From Solirubrobacter sp963798325 (lineage in GTDB: Bacteria; Actinomycetota; Thermoleophilia; Solirubrobacterales; Solirubrobacteraceae), in assembly GCA_963798325.1 (NCBI GenBank), contig CAWCSS010000001.1, positions 744,001 to 808,000 on the forward strand: a stretch of 64,000 nt of DNA, in the 5' to 3' direction. The translations under genes were made by a program, and so were the position numbers. Below the pieces are notes generated by a model. The model ran no database searches. It was not told the DNA's origin and saw nothing but the letters and a program-made list of their open reading frames with translations. Each line of letters opens with the position of its first letter. The first letter of the stretch is position 1. Positions 7,580 through 16,390 of the stretch are shown here, piece after piece.

Positions 7580-10342
7580 ATGCTCGACGCCCACGGGCCA
7601 ACGGGGTTGGTGGACCGATTCAGCGAACGCGAAGCGCTGGACCAGCTCGTCGTCGGCGTTCGCATGGGCAACAGCCAGGCGCTGGTGGTCCGGGGCGAGG
7701 CGGGCGTCGGCAAGACCGCCCTCCTGCGGCACCTGTCGGAGACCGCCGAGGGCTGCCGGATCGCCCATGTCGCCGGCGTGGAGTCCGAGATGGAGCTCCC
7801 GTTCGCCGGCCTGCACGCGCTGTGCGCGCACATGCTCGAGCGCGCCCCTCGCCTCCCGACCCCGCAGCGCGACGCGCTGAGCACGGCGTTCGGCCTGCGC
7901 CCCGGCCCGCCGCCGGATCGGTTCCTCGTCGCCCTGGCGGTCCTGACGCTGCTGGCCGATGCCGCCGAGGAGCGCCCACTGGTGTGCATCGTCGACGACG
8001 CACAATGGCTCGATCAGGTGTCGGCGCAGACGCTCGCGTTCGTGGCCCGGCGGTTGCTGGCCGAGCGGCTCGGGTTGGTGTTCGCGCTGCGCGAATCCGG
8101 CCGGCCACACGCGCTCGACGGGCTGCCCGAGCTCGTGATCGACGGGCTGGCCGCGGATGACGCCGAGACGCTGCTGGACGCGACGATCCCGGGACCGATC
8201 GACGAACGCGTCCGGGCGCAGATCCTCGCCGAGACGCGCGGCAACCCGCTCGCCTTGATCGAGCTGCCGCGCGGGCTGACGCCCGCGGAGCTCGCGGGCG
8301 GGTTCGGGTTCCCGCAGGCGCGTCGCCTCGGCCGCCGGATCGAGCACACCTTCCTCAAGCGCGTCCAGGCACTCCCACCCGACGCGCAGCTGCTGCTCCT
8401 GGCCGCGGCGGCCGAGCCACAGGGCGATCTGGACCTGCTCCAGCGAGCCGGCCAGCGCCTCGGCATCGACGGCGACGCGGGGCGAGCGGCCGTGGCCACC
8501 GGGCTGGTCGAGCTCGAACTGCGGGTTCGCTTCTCCCATCCACTGGTGCGGTCGGCGGTCTACCGCGCCGCCGACCCGGGCGACCGCCGCAGCGTGCACC
8601 AGGCGCTCGCGGATGCCACCGACCCGGTGCTCGATCCCGACCGTCGTGCATGGCATCGCGCACAGGCGACGGCGACCCCCGACGAGGCCGTCGCCGCGGA
8701 GTTGGCGCGCTCCGCCGATCGCGCGCAACGCCGCGGCGGCCTGGCGGCGGCGGCCGCGTTCCTGCAGCGCGCGGGAGAGCTGACGCCCGACCCGGCGCTG
8801 CGCGTCGGGCGCCTCCTCGACGCGGCCGAGGCGAAGCTCGACGTGGCCGATGCCGCCGCCGCGTCCGAGTTGCTCTCGGCGGTGCGGTTGGGGCCGCTCG
8901 ACGCGCTCGCCGGCGCGCGTGTGGAGCGGCTGGGCGCGCAGATCGTGTTCGCGCGTGACCGCGGCCGCGAGGCGCCTCCGCTGCTGCTGGCGGCGGCGCG
9001 GCGGCTTGACGGGGTGGACCCGGCGATGGCCCGCGAGACCTACCTCGAGGCGTTCGCCGCCGCGATGTTCGCGGGGCGGCTGAGCATCGGCGCCGACCCG
9101 CATGAGGTGGCCGAGGCGGCGCTCGGCGCGCGGCCGGCCACTCCCGCGGGTGGAGCCGAGTTGCTCCTGGACGCGCTGGTCACGCGCTTCACCGCCGGCT
9201 ACGCCGCGGCGGTCACACCGCTGCGGCGCGCGCTGCGCGTGTTCGCCGAGCCCGACGGCGGCGGCACGGACCGGCGCTGGCTGTGGCTGGCCTGCCGGCT
9301 CTCGCAGGACCTGTGGGACGACGAGCTCTGGCACGCGCTCGCGCTTCGCGGCGTGAGCCTCGCCCGCGAGACCGGCGCGCTGCACCTGCTTCCGCACGCG
9401 CTCAACTACCTCGCGTCCTACAACGTCCACGCCGGTGCCCTGGGCGACGCCGCGGCCCAGGTCGCCGAGGTCGATGCGCTCGCGCAGGCCACCGGGCTCC
9501 CGCCGCTGAAGCTCGCGACGGGGGTGCTGGCCGCGGCGCGCGGCGATCAGCCGACGATGCGGACGCTCGCCGGCGTGCTGGTGCCGGGTGCGATCGCGCG
9601 CGGCGAGGGCTCGGCGGTCGCCGGGAGCGCGCTGTTCAACGCGCGGCTGCTCAACGGCCACGGCCACTACGGCGAGGCGCTCGCGAGCGCGCGGGAGTCC
9701 ACCGAGCACGAGCACGTCGTGATCTACGGCTGGGCCCTGCCCGAGCTGATCGAGGCCGCCGTCCGCAGCGGGGAGCCGGACGAAGCCGCGGCCGCGCTCG
9801 AGCGCCTGGGCGAACGGACGCGCGCCAGCGGCACCGAATGGGCGCTCGGGGTTCAGGCGCGCTGTCACGCGCTGGTGCGCGAGGACGAGGCGTCCTTCCG
9901 CGAGGCGATCGCGCGGCTGGACCGCAGCCCGGCCGCGATCGAGCTCGCGCGCAGCCGGCTCGTCTACGGCGAATGGCTGCGGCGCGCGAACCGGCGCACG
10001 GACGCCCGCGAGCAGCTGCACGCCGCCCACGAGCGGTTCCGCGCGATGGGCACCGAGGCGTTCGCCGAACGTGCCCGCCGGGAGCTGCGGGCGACCGGCG
10101 AGACCGTGCGCCAGCTCACCGCGGATACCCGCGATGCGCTCACCCCGCAGGAGCTGCAGGTCGCGCGCCTGGCGCGCGACGGGCACACCAACCCCGAGAT
10201 CGCCGCCCAGCTCTACATCAGCCCGCGCACGGTCGAATACCACCTGCGCAAGGTGTTCCGCAAGCTCGACGTCGGCACACGACGCGAACTGCGCGACGCG
10301 CCCGCGGTAGCTGTCACAGAACGCGGAGCTACCCGGTCCTGA
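7580..10342 (+). CDS. LuxR-family LAL regulator, intact, 920 aa
   Basis: This is the one uninterrupted LAL gene of the window. Walker A GEAGVGKT lies at residues 39-46, a Walker B-like LVCIVDDAQWLD near residue 135, a long Ala/Leu/Arg-rich helical repeat region from about 250 to 840, and a LuxR helix-turn-helix in the last ~65 residues (LTPQELQVARLARDGHTNPE, then ISPRTVEYHLRKVF). The length is typical of LAL/MalT-like activators, which bind an effector and ATP before activating transcription. The 3' end carries the promoter of the next gene (10312-10338). It serves as the reference by which frame changes in the two paralogs can be located. Its targets may include the adjacent hydrolases, but that is only inferred from position. 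Confidence 0.92.
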   Translation: MLDAHGPTGLVDRFSEREALDQLVVGVRMGNSQALVVRGEAGVGKTALLRHLSETAEGCRIAHVAGVESEMELPFAGLHALCAHMLERAPRLPTPQRDALSTAFGLRPGPPPDRFLVALAVLTLLADAAEERPLVCIVDDAQWLDQVSAQTLAFVARRLLAERLGLVFALRESGRPHALDGLPELVIDGLAADDAETLLDATIPGPIDERVRAQILAETRGNPLALIELPRGLTPAELAGGFGFPQARRLGRRIEHTFLKRVQALPPDAQLLLLAAAAEPQGDLDLLQRAGQRLGIDGDAGRAAVATGLVELELRVRFSHPLVRSAVYRAADPGDRRSVHQALADATDPVLDPDRRAWHRAQATATPDEAVAAELARSADRAQRRGGLAAAAAFLQRAGELTPDPALRVGRLLDAAEAKLDVADAAAASELLSAVRLGPLDALAGARVERLGAQIVFARDRGREAPPLLLAAARRLDGVDPAMARETYLEAFAAAMFAGRLSIGADPHEVAEAALGARPATPAGGAELLLDALVTRFTAGYAAAVTPLRRALRVFAEPDGGGTDRRWLWLACRLSQDLWDDELWHALALRGVSLARETGALHLLPHALNYLASYNVHAGALGDAAAQVAEVDALAQATGLPPLKLATGVLAAARGDQPTMRTLAGVLVPGAIARGEGSAVAGSALFNARLLNGHGHYGEALASARESTEHEHVVIYGWALPELIEAAVRSGEPDEAAAALERLGERTRASGTEWALGVQARCHALVREDEASFREAIARLDRSPAAIELARSRLVYGEWLRRANRRTDAREQLHAAHERFRAMGTEAFAERARRELRATGETVRQLTADTRDALTPQELQVARLARDGHTNPEIAAQLYISPRTVEYHLRKVFRKLDVGTRRELRDAPAVAVTERGATRS
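10312..10338 (+). promoter_or_regulatory. Predicted ECF41-type promoter of the hydrolase pair
   Basis: TGTCACA (10312-10318), 16 bases, GGTC (10335-10338), located inside the last codons of LAL3 and 34 bases before the ATG at 10372. The spacer is unlike those of the other three sites, so conservation of only the two elements and the spacing points to function. Confidence 0.7.
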
Positions 10343-10371
10343 GGGTGCACCCTGACCGAAAGGACCGCCTC

Positions 10372-11085
10372 ATGAAGCCCACTGTCGTGCTCGTTCACGG
10401 CGCGTTCGCCGAGTCCGCGAGCTGGGACGCCGTCATCGACCTTCTGCACGAGGCGGAGCTGCCCGTGCTCGCCGCGGCCAACCCGTTGCGCGGGCTCGCG
10501 TCCGACGCCGCCGCCGTCAGCGACCTCGTGCGCTCGATCGACGGCCCCGTCGTGCTCGTCGCGCACTCCTACGGCGGCGCCGTGATCACCAACGTCGACG
10601 CCGGCGCCGGCGACATCGCCGGGCTGGTCTACGTCGACGGCTTCGCTCCCGACGCCGGCGAGAGCTGCTTCACGCTCGCGGACCGCTTCCCGGGCAGCGA
10701 GCTCGCCGACGCGCTCACCCCCATCGCGCGCGCCGACGGCATGACCGACCTCCTGATCGCGCAGGAGCGTTTCCCCGGGCTGTTCGCCCCCGACGTGCCC
10801 GCGTCCGTGGCCAGGCGGATGGCCGCCACCCAGCGGCCCGCCACGCAGGAGGCGCTGTTGGAAGCCTCCGGCCCGCACCCGCTGTGGAACGCGGTGCCGT
10901 CGTGGTTCGTGATCGGCGAGCAGGACCGCGTCATCCCGCCCGCCGTCCAGCAGTACATGGCCGCACGGGCGGGCGCCCGGCGCACCGTCGAGATCGCCGG
11001 CGCCTCCCACGCCGTCGCCGTCTCGCACCCGCGCGCCGTCGCGGACCTCGTCCTCGAGGCCGTGGCGCTGCCCGCGGTCGCCTGA
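10372..11085 (+). CDS. Alpha/beta hydrolase, cytoplasmic, 237 aa
   Basis: The protein begins MKPTVVLVHGAFAESASWDA, with the oxyanion-hole HGAF motif. The nucleophile elbow AHSYGG has Ser66, a GEQDRVI loop gives Asp185 and ASHAVAVSHP gives His213, so the catalytic triad is complete. The family includes esterases and C-C or C-O hydrolases related to methylketone and salicylate esterases; the substrate is unknown. There is no signal peptide. AAAGGA precedes the ATG and an ECF-type promoter lies at 10312-10338. The next gene, a paralog with a signal peptide, begins 27 bases downstream and is probably co-transcribed. Confidence 0.9.
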   Translation: MKPTVVLVHGAFAESASWDAVIDLLHEAELPVLAAANPLRGLASDAAAVSDLVRSIDGPVVLVAHSYGGAVITNVDAGAGDIAGLVYVDGFAPDAGESCFTLADRFPGSELADALTPIARADGMTDLLIAQERFPGLFAPDVPASVARRMAATQRPATQEALLEASGPHPLWNAVPSWFVIGEQDRVIPPAVQQYMAARAGARRTVEIAGASHAVAVSHPRAVADLVLEAVALPAVA

Positions 11086-11112
11086 CCCCACCCGACCAAA
11101 GGACCCTCCCCC

Positions 11113-11907
11113 ATGCTCCGCCTTGCCCTCGCGGCCGTCGCCGCCGCGCTCCTGCTCCCTGCCGCCGGCGCCTCGGCCCGCACGCGGCCCAAACCGACGA
11201 TCGTCTTCGTCCACGGCGCCTTCGCCGACGCGTCCGGCTTCGGCGCGGTGACCGATCGCCTCCACGATCGCGGGTACACGGTCGTCTCGCCCGCCAACCC
11301 GCTCCGGGGCCCGGCGAGCGACGCGGCCTACGTCGCCAGCGCCATGAAGGTCATCGACGGGCCGATCGTGCTCGTCGCCCATTCCTACGGCGGCGCCGTG
11401 GCCTCCGAAGCCGCGACCCAACTCGCCAACGTGCGAGCCCTCGTGTACCTCAACGCGCTGGCGCTCGATCAGGGCGAGAGCAACCTCGGGATCACCGAGC
11501 GCTTCCCCAACGAGTTCGGCAAGGCGCTGCGGCCGCGACCGTTCCCGCAGGGCGACGGGACCGAGGGCACGGACCTCTACGTCGACCCGAGCGCCTTCCG
11601 TTCGCTGTTCGCCGCCGACGTCCCGGCCCGGATCACCGCGCGGATGGCCGGCGCCCAGCGGCCGGTGAGCGTGGCGGCCATCTCGGAGCCCTCCACCGCG
11701 CCCGCCTGGAAGACGATTCCCTCGTGGTATCTGATCGGCCGCCAGGACGAGGTCATCAGCCCGGCGGCGCAGCGGTTCATGGCCAAGCGGGCCAAGGCGC
11801 ACACGGTCGAGATCAACTCCTCGCACGCGTCGTACATCTCGCATCCCGCGGAGGTCACCGAGCTGATCCTGCGCGCCGCGCGGTCGGTCACCCCTTCCAG
11901 GGCGTGA
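11113..11907 (+). CDS. Alpha/beta hydrolase with signal peptide, 264 aa
   Basis: The protein begins with a clear export signal (MLRLALAAVAAALLLPAAGA, cleavage likely after ASA), then the same fold as the upstream gene: VFVHGAFADASGF, nucleophile AHSYGG with Ser91, Asp212 in GRQDEVI and His238 in SSHASYISHP. AAAGGA lies before the ATG. The two hydrolases are clearly related along their whole length, which suggests tandem duplication followed by gain or loss of an export signal, giving one cytoplasmic and one exported enzyme. The 3' end overlaps the convergent methyltransferase gene by 20 bases. The substrate is unknown. Confidence 0.9.
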   Translation: MLRLALAAVAAALLLPAAGASARTRPKPTIVFVHGAFADASGFGAVTDRLHDRGYTVVSPANPLRGPASDAAYVASAMKVIDGPIVLVAHSYGGAVASEAATQLANVRALVYLNALALDQGESNLGITERFPNEFGKALRPRPFPQGDGTEGTDLYVDPSAFRSLFAADVPARITARMAGAQRPVSVAAISEPSTAPAWKTIPSWYLIGRQDEVISPAAQRFMAKRAKAHTVEINSSHASYISHPAEVTELILRAARSVTPSRA

Positions 11908-12382
11908 GCCGAGGGCACCAGCCCCTGACCGCTCGGCGGTAGGCGGTGTACTGCTCGCCGAACTGGGCGGCCAGCGTCGGCTCCTCGTAGGCGCGGACGA
12001 ACGTCGCCACCGTGACCCAGACGATCGCGGCGTAGACGAGCAGCCCGGCGCGACCGAGCAGCGCCGCCTGTCCGAGGATGCTCGCGATCACCGCGAGGTA
12101 CATCGGGTTGCGCACGTAGCGGTAGAGGCCGCCGACGACGAGCTTCTCGGTGGGCGCGGCGGGGAACGGCGTGCCCAGGCCTTCGCGCGCGAAGCGGAAC
12201 ACGGTGGTCGCGAGGACGCCGACGCCGGCGGCGAGCAGCACCGCGCCGACGACCTGCAGCGCCAGTGGCGGGCTCGCGCCGTCCCAGCCGTCGGTGAGCC
12301 AGTACGGGATGAGGAAGCCGATGACGCCGGGCTGCCCGACGGCGAAGACCAGGCTTCCGATCGCCGCTCCGCGCCGGCTCAT
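11888..12382 (-). CDS. Isoprenylcysteine carboxyl methyltransferase-like / phospholipid methyltransferase membrane protein
   Basis: A 164-aa integral membrane protein with about four hydrophobic helices (from GSLVFAVGQPGVIGFLIPYW through LLVYAAIVWVTVATF). It carries the ICMT/PEMT signature GLYRYVRNPMYLAV near residues 85-98 and a C-terminal EEPTLAAQFGEQYTAYRRAV segment, both typical of this SAM-dependent methyltransferase family. Bacterial members methylate lipids or other hydrophobic acceptors; the acceptor here is unknown. The gene converges on the exported hydrolase with a 20-base overlap and diverges from the cyclopropane-synthase-like gene. Confidence 0.8.
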   Translation of the reverse strand: MSRRGAAIGSLVFAVGQPGVIGFLIPYWLTDGWDGASPPLALQVVGAVLLAAGVGVLATTVFRFAREGLGTPFPAAPTEKLVVGGLYRYVRNPMYLAVIASILGQAALLGRAGLLVYAAIVWVTVATFVRAYEEPTLAAQFGEQYTAYRRAVRGWCPRLTPWKG

Positions 12383-12487
12383 GACGCGGGCGCCTCACGG
12401 ACGCCGGCGTCGCCGTCCTGCGCCGCCTTACTCACCGTCTGCCTGGGCCAGGAGCTTCGCATGAGAGCCGTCACGCGTATAAGAGCA

Positions 12488-12509
12488 TGAACCGGCGGCA
12501 ACGGGTTCA
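12488..12509. promoter_or_regulatory. Inverted repeat TGAACC-N10-GGTTCA in the 221-bp divergent intergenic region
   Basis: A six-base inverted repeat with a 10-base centre lies between the methyltransferase (minus) and the CFA-type gene (plus). A TATATT hexamer at 12565-12570 is a candidate -10 for the plus gene. The function of the repeat as an operator is only a suggestion. Confidence 0.3.
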
Positions 12510-12603
12510 CACACGCGCCGTCTCGACCTGAGCGGGCTCTCACGAAGCAGATCCATTGCTCGACTATATTGTTCAGGAACTAGTTGTCTGCGAAAGGAGT
12601 TCT

Positions 12604-13995
12604 GTGAGCGCAAGGTCGACGACCCACGACGTCCAGTCGCCCTCGAGCTCTCGTCCGCCGGTCGTGGCGGACACGGTTCGCCACACACTCGCGGGCATCG
12701 CCGGCGGCCGCTTCGAGCACCTGCCCGTGACCCTGCGCTTCTGGGACGGGAGCCTGCTCCCCTCCGCGCGCGCGGACGCCCCGGTGATCGAGGTCCGGGA
12801 CACGAGCGCGATCGCCCACCTCCTGCACGCCCCGAACCAGATCGGCCTGGCGCGGGCGTGGGTGAGCGGCGGGCTCGCGGTGGACACCGACGACGACCTC
12901 GAGGCCGTGCTGCGGCTGCGGGGCGAGTTCGGCGCGCTCCGGCTCACGCCGTGGGAGCGCGCGCGGCTGGTCACGGCCGCGGTCCGGATCGCCGGCAGCG
13001 CGGTGCTGCGGCGCCCGCCCGTGCCCGAGATCGAGGCGTTGCCCGTCGGTCGCCTGCATTCCCTTGTGCGCGACCGGACCGCGATCCAGCATCACTACGA
13101 CGTCTCCAACGACTTCTACCGGCTGCTGCTGGGGCCGAGCATGGTCTACTCGTGCGCCTACTTCGACCATCCGGACGAGTCGCTCGAGGCCGCCCAGGAG
13201 CGCAAGCTCGAGCTGATCTGCCGCAAGCTGCGCCTGGCACCGGGCGAGCGGCTGCTCGACATCGGCTGTGGCTGGGGGTCGCTGCTGATTCACGCCGCGC
13301 GCCACCACGGCGTGCACGGTGTCGGCGTCACGCTCTCGCCGGCGCAGGCCGATCTCGCCCGCGAGCGGATCGAGGCCGCGGGGCTGTCGGACCGGATCGA
13401 GATCCGCGTCAGCGACTACCGCGAGATCACCGACGGCCCGTTCGACAAGATCGCCAGCGTCGGCATGTACGAGCACGTCGGGCGCGCCGAGCTCGGAGGC
13501 TACGCGCGGACCCTGCACGACCTGCTGGCACCGGGCGGCCTGTTTCTCAACCACGGCATCGCGCGGCTGCACTCCGACCCGCCGCCGGCCGACACGTTCC
13601 TGACCCGCTACGTGTTCCCCGACGGCGAGCTGCACCCCGTGACCGACGTGATGGGCGCGCTGCAGGACGCCGGGCTGGAGGTCCGCGACGTCGAGTCGCT
13701 GCGCGAGCACTACGTGCACACGCTGCGCGGCTGGCTGGCCAACCTTCACGCGCGGCGCACGCAGGCGCAGGCCGAGATCGGCGCCGATCGCGAGGCCGTC
13801 TGGCGGATGTACATGCTCGGCTCCGCGCTCGGCTTCGAGGCCGGGGACATCACCGTCTACCAGGTGCTCGGGACCCGGCCCGACGCCCCGCACGGCCTGC
13901 CCCTGCGGCGCTCCCAGCTGCTGCGCGAGCCCGGCTGCACGCCCGGCCGCACCCGCCACGCGCGCGAGGGGCACGCGGTCGCTCGAACGGGGTGA
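12604..13995 (+). CDS. Cyclopropane-fatty-acyl-phospholipid synthase family methyltransferase, 463 aa
   Basis: This SAM-dependent methyltransferase would add methylene or methyl groups to unsaturated acyl chains of membrane lipids. The family signature AIQHHYDVSNDFYRLLLGPS, then YSCAYFDHPDESLEAAQ, precedes the SAM motif LLDIGCGWGSLL (Asp219) and VGVTLSPAQ; IASVGMYEHVG and the late GWLANLHARR are also present. An N-terminal ~150-residue domain fits the usual bacterial CFA layout, whereas the short C-terminal tail is basic. The GTG start at 12604 is chosen because GAAAGGAG stands directly upstream; an in-frame TTG at 12556 has no such site. A divergent lipid-type methyltransferase lies beside it. 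A strong hairpin follows the stop. Confidence 0.9.
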   Translation: MSARSTTHDVQSPSSSRPPVVADTVRHTLAGIAGGRFEHLPVTLRFWDGSLLPSARADAPVIEVRDTSAIAHLLHAPNQIGLARAWVSGGLAVDTDDDLEAVLRLRGEFGALRLTPWERARLVTAAVRIAGSAVLRRPPVPEIEALPVGRLHSLVRDRTAIQHHYDVSNDFYRLLLGPSMVYSCAYFDHPDESLEAAQERKLELICRKLRLAPGERLLDIGCGWGSLLIHAARHHGVHGVGVTLSPAQADLARERIEAAGLSDRIEIRVSDYREITDGPFDKIASVGMYEHVGRAELGGYARTLHDLLAPGGLFLNHGIARLHSDPPPADTFLTRYVFPDGELHPVTDVMGALQDAGLEVRDVESLREHYVHTLRGWLANLHARRTQAQAEIGADREAVWRMYMLGSALGFEAGDITVYQVLGTRPDAPHGLPLRRSQLLREPGCTPGRTRHAREGHAVARTG

Positions 13996-14006
13996 CGTGC
14001 GCGACA

Positions 14007-14034
14007 GGGGAGCGGCCGGCGGCGGCCGCTCCCC
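14007..14034. terminator. Perfect 12-bp hairpin between convergent genes
   Basis: GGGGAGCGGCCG (14007-14018) pairs perfectly with CGGCCGCTCCCC (14023-14034) across a GCGG tetraloop. It lies 12 bases after the CFA-type stop and 10 bases before the stop of the delta-60 gene, so it can serve both strands. There is no U-tract, as is common in high-GC actinobacteria. Confidence 0.7.
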
Positions 14035-14043
14035 GTGCACCCG

Positions 14044-16383
14044 TCAGCGGACGCGGAACGCGATCCGCGTGTGGTCGGCGCGCGTGAAGCGCGCCTCGGC
14101 CACGCCGTTGGCCAGCACGGCGCGCGAGAACAGCGTGTAGCGCCCCTTGGGGAGCTTGTGGCGGAGCGCCAGCACCCACCGCTTGGTGCCGGTCGCCTTG
14201 ATCCACACCGGCGCGTCGCAGCGCCGCTTGGGACCCGCGTCGACGACCCGCAGGTCGCCCCGTGGCGAGGACAGCCAGCGGCAGCCCGTGCCGCTGCGCA
14301 GCACCGCGATCTCCACGCTCTTGACCTTGAGCGTGCGCTTGCGCACGCCGCGCCCGCTGCCGGGCCGCGACGAGCCGCGGAACACGCGCCCGCCGGAGGG
14401 CTTGCGCGCGTTGGTGTCGCCCGGGCGGACGATCATCGGTGCGGTGCCGGCGCCGTTGTTGTCATCGCGCACGTCCTCGAGGTCGCGCACGCTGAACTGC
14501 AGGGGCGCGCGCCGGCCGCTCTTCGTGCCGCGGACCACGCCGACGTCGAAGACGTCGGTGACGCGGCGCCCGGGCGCGATCGGATAGGTCGCGAACACCC
14601 CGAGCCGGCGGCCGGGGACGGCCGCGAACATCGTCGCGGCGCTGCAGGGCGCGGTGCCGATGTTGCGCAGCGCGAACCGGTGCCGGCGCCCGCCTTCGGT
14701 CCCGAGCACCGTCGGCGCCGTGGCCACCTTGAGCTCGAGGTCGCAGAACGAGAACGTCACCCGCATCCGGGCGGTGTTGTCGGCCTTCTGCGCATCGTCG
14801 GGCGCGTCGAGCGTGACCACGAGCGTGTCGGTCGGCGGGCGCAGCCCCTGGTAGGCGATGTTGACGGTCCGCGTGATCGACTGGCCCGCACCCAGGCGCC
14901 CGGTCGCCGCCAGATTCTCGACCATCGAGTACGGCGCGGGCAGCCGGACCGTGCCGGAGCAGGCGCGCTGGCCCGTGTTGGTGATGCGGTAGGTGAGCGG
15001 CGCGGGCGCCGTGCCGCGCAGCACCAGCTCCAGCGGGTGCACCAGCTCGAGCGCGAGGTCGCAGCGCTTCTCGGCGTCCACGAGCACGCGCCCCATCCCG
15101 ATCGTGAGGTCGCCCGTACCGCCGAGCGCCGGATCGAAGTCGGTGATCGTGCCCGCGGCGCTGATGGCGCCGGGCCCCGCGGCCAGGCTCTCGGCTCCGC
15201 CCATGCCTTCGACCGGGACCACGAGCTGGCTCGTGCGCAGCGCGCTGACGGGCCCGTCGAGCGCGTTGAACGCGGCGAAGGACCAGTCCTCGCCGCGGTC
15301 GGTGGCCGTCGAGCCGCCGACGACCAGCGTGTCGGGGTCACCGGGCACCAGCGTCAGGCTGAGCGCCGTCGTGTTGACGGGCTGGCTGGCGGCGAACGCG
15401 GTCCCGCGGATGTCGAAGCGACGGGCTTCGAGCACGGTCCCGTCCGGCGCCAGCCGCGCCAGCCAGGCGTCGCTGTCGTTGTTGGTCACCACCGAGCCGG
15501 TGGCCCAGATGGTGCCGTTGCGCACGAGCAGCGCGCGCGGCCGCACGGACCCACCGAGCCCGAGGTCCTGGCCATCCCCACCGACCGAGCTGGGACCCAC
15601 CGAGGGATCGCGCTCGTTGATCGAGACCACGTTGGCCGTGCCGCCCCGCGGCGCGTCGATCGCGACCAGCGCGACCGGGCCGTCCGGCCCCCAGGCCACG
15701 GACACGCCGCGGCGGTCCGCCGCGCCCGGAGCGCCGAAGTCCACCGACTGCGGACCGAGGCCGACCGGCCCGCCGTCCGCGGCGCGCACGCTGATGAACG
15801 CGCTTTCGCCGGCGGGGCCGACGGTGCTGCCGGTGATCGCCAGCCGGCCGTCGGGGCCGACGGCGAAGGCGGCCGGCGCGTCGTCGCGGCCGACCGAGAA
15901 GCGGTCGATGCCGGCGACGCCGAAGTCGGGATCCGGCTTGCCGTCCGCGAGCAGGCCGACGAGCGCCACGTCGTGCGTGGCCGCGATCGACACGTCGGTG
16001 CCGCCGAGGACGCGCAGCCGGTGATCGGGCAGCACGGCGAGCGAGACGCCGTAGTCGTCGCGCCCCAGCGTGACCGGGACCGACAGCCGGCCGCCGTCAC
16101 CGAAGGACGGGTCCAGCGAGCCGTCGGGCCGGCGGGCGACGATCGCGATGTCGGTGTCGCCGCCGAGCGTCTCGGTGCGACCGACGGCGTAGGAGCGGCC
16201 GAGCTCCGGGTCGAACGCCGCGCCGTGCGCGTCGTCGATGGCGGGGCCGGCGCGGAAGTCGAGCGTGTTGATCCCCGGCAGCGAGAACACGGTGTCGACG
16301 GCGAGGCTGGGCGGCGGGTCCTGCGCGGCGGCCGCCGCCGGCAGGATCAGCGCGAGCGCGAGGGCGAGAGCAACGGAGCGCAT
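14044..16383 (-). CDS. Secreted delta-60 repeat protein B2, 779 aa
   Basis: An export signal (MRSVALALALALILPAAAAA) is followed by a propeller-like region with delta-60-type repeats such as DGSLDPSFGDGGRLSV and DGKPDPDFGVAG, to about residue 450. After that come two or three CARDB/Ig-like beta domains (for example PLTYRITNTGQRACSGTV and HRFALRNIGTAPC), and a basic C-terminal domain ending RIAFRVR. It has no anchor or transmembrane segment, so it is likely released or held by its partners. The frame is intact. Its start lies 7 bases after the stop of A2, so the two are probably co-translated. A paralog (B1) sits at 56503-58899 beside the second A gene. Function is unknown; delta-60 proteins are generally secreted beta-rich binding proteins. 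Confidence 0.85.
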   Translation of the reverse strand: MRSVALALALALILPAAAAAQDPPPSLAVDTVFSLPGINTLDFRAGPAIDDAHGAAFDPELGRSYAVGRTETLGGDTDIAIVARRPDGSLDPSFGDGGRLSVPVTLGRDDYGVSLAVLPDHRLRVLGGTDVSIAATHDVALVGLLADGKPDPDFGVAGIDRFSVGRDDAPAAFAVGPDGRLAITGSTVGPAGESAFISVRAADGGPVGLGPQSVDFGAPGAADRRGVSVAWGPDGPVALVAIDAPRGGTANVVSINERDPSVGPSSVGGDGQDLGLGGSVRPRALLVRNGTIWATGSVVTNNDSDAWLARLAPDGTVLEARRFDIRGTAFAASQPVNTTALSLTLVPGDPDTLVVGGSTATDRGEDWSFAAFNALDGPVSALRTSQLVVPVEGMGGAESLAAGPGAISAAGTITDFDPALGGTGDLTIGMGRVLVDAEKRCDLALELVHPLELVLRGTAPAPLTYRITNTGQRACSGTVRLPAPYSMVENLAATGRLGAGQSITRTVNIAYQGLRPPTDTLVVTLDAPDDAQKADNTARMRVTFSFCDLELKVATAPTVLGTEGGRRHRFALRNIGTAPCSAATMFAAVPGRRLGVFATYPIAPGRRVTDVFDVGVVRGTKSGRRAPLQFSVRDLEDVRDDNNGAGTAPMIVRPGDTNARKPSGGRVFRGSSRPGSGRGVRKRTLKVKSVEIAVLRSGTGCRWLSSPRGDLRVVDAGPKRRCDAPVWIKATGTKRWVLALRHKLPKGRYTLFSRAVLANGVAEARFTRADHTRIAFRVR

Positions 16384-16390
16384 GCCGTAC

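Noticed and set aside
10213..11844. Minus-strand open frame of 543 codons opposite the hydrolases
   Set aside because: Both hydrolase genes on the plus strand have complete catalytic triads and ribosome binding sites.
12556..12603. TTG start at 12556 for the CFA-type gene
   Set aside because: A candidate -10 TATATT lies within this stretch and GAAAGGAG directly precedes the GTG at 12604.
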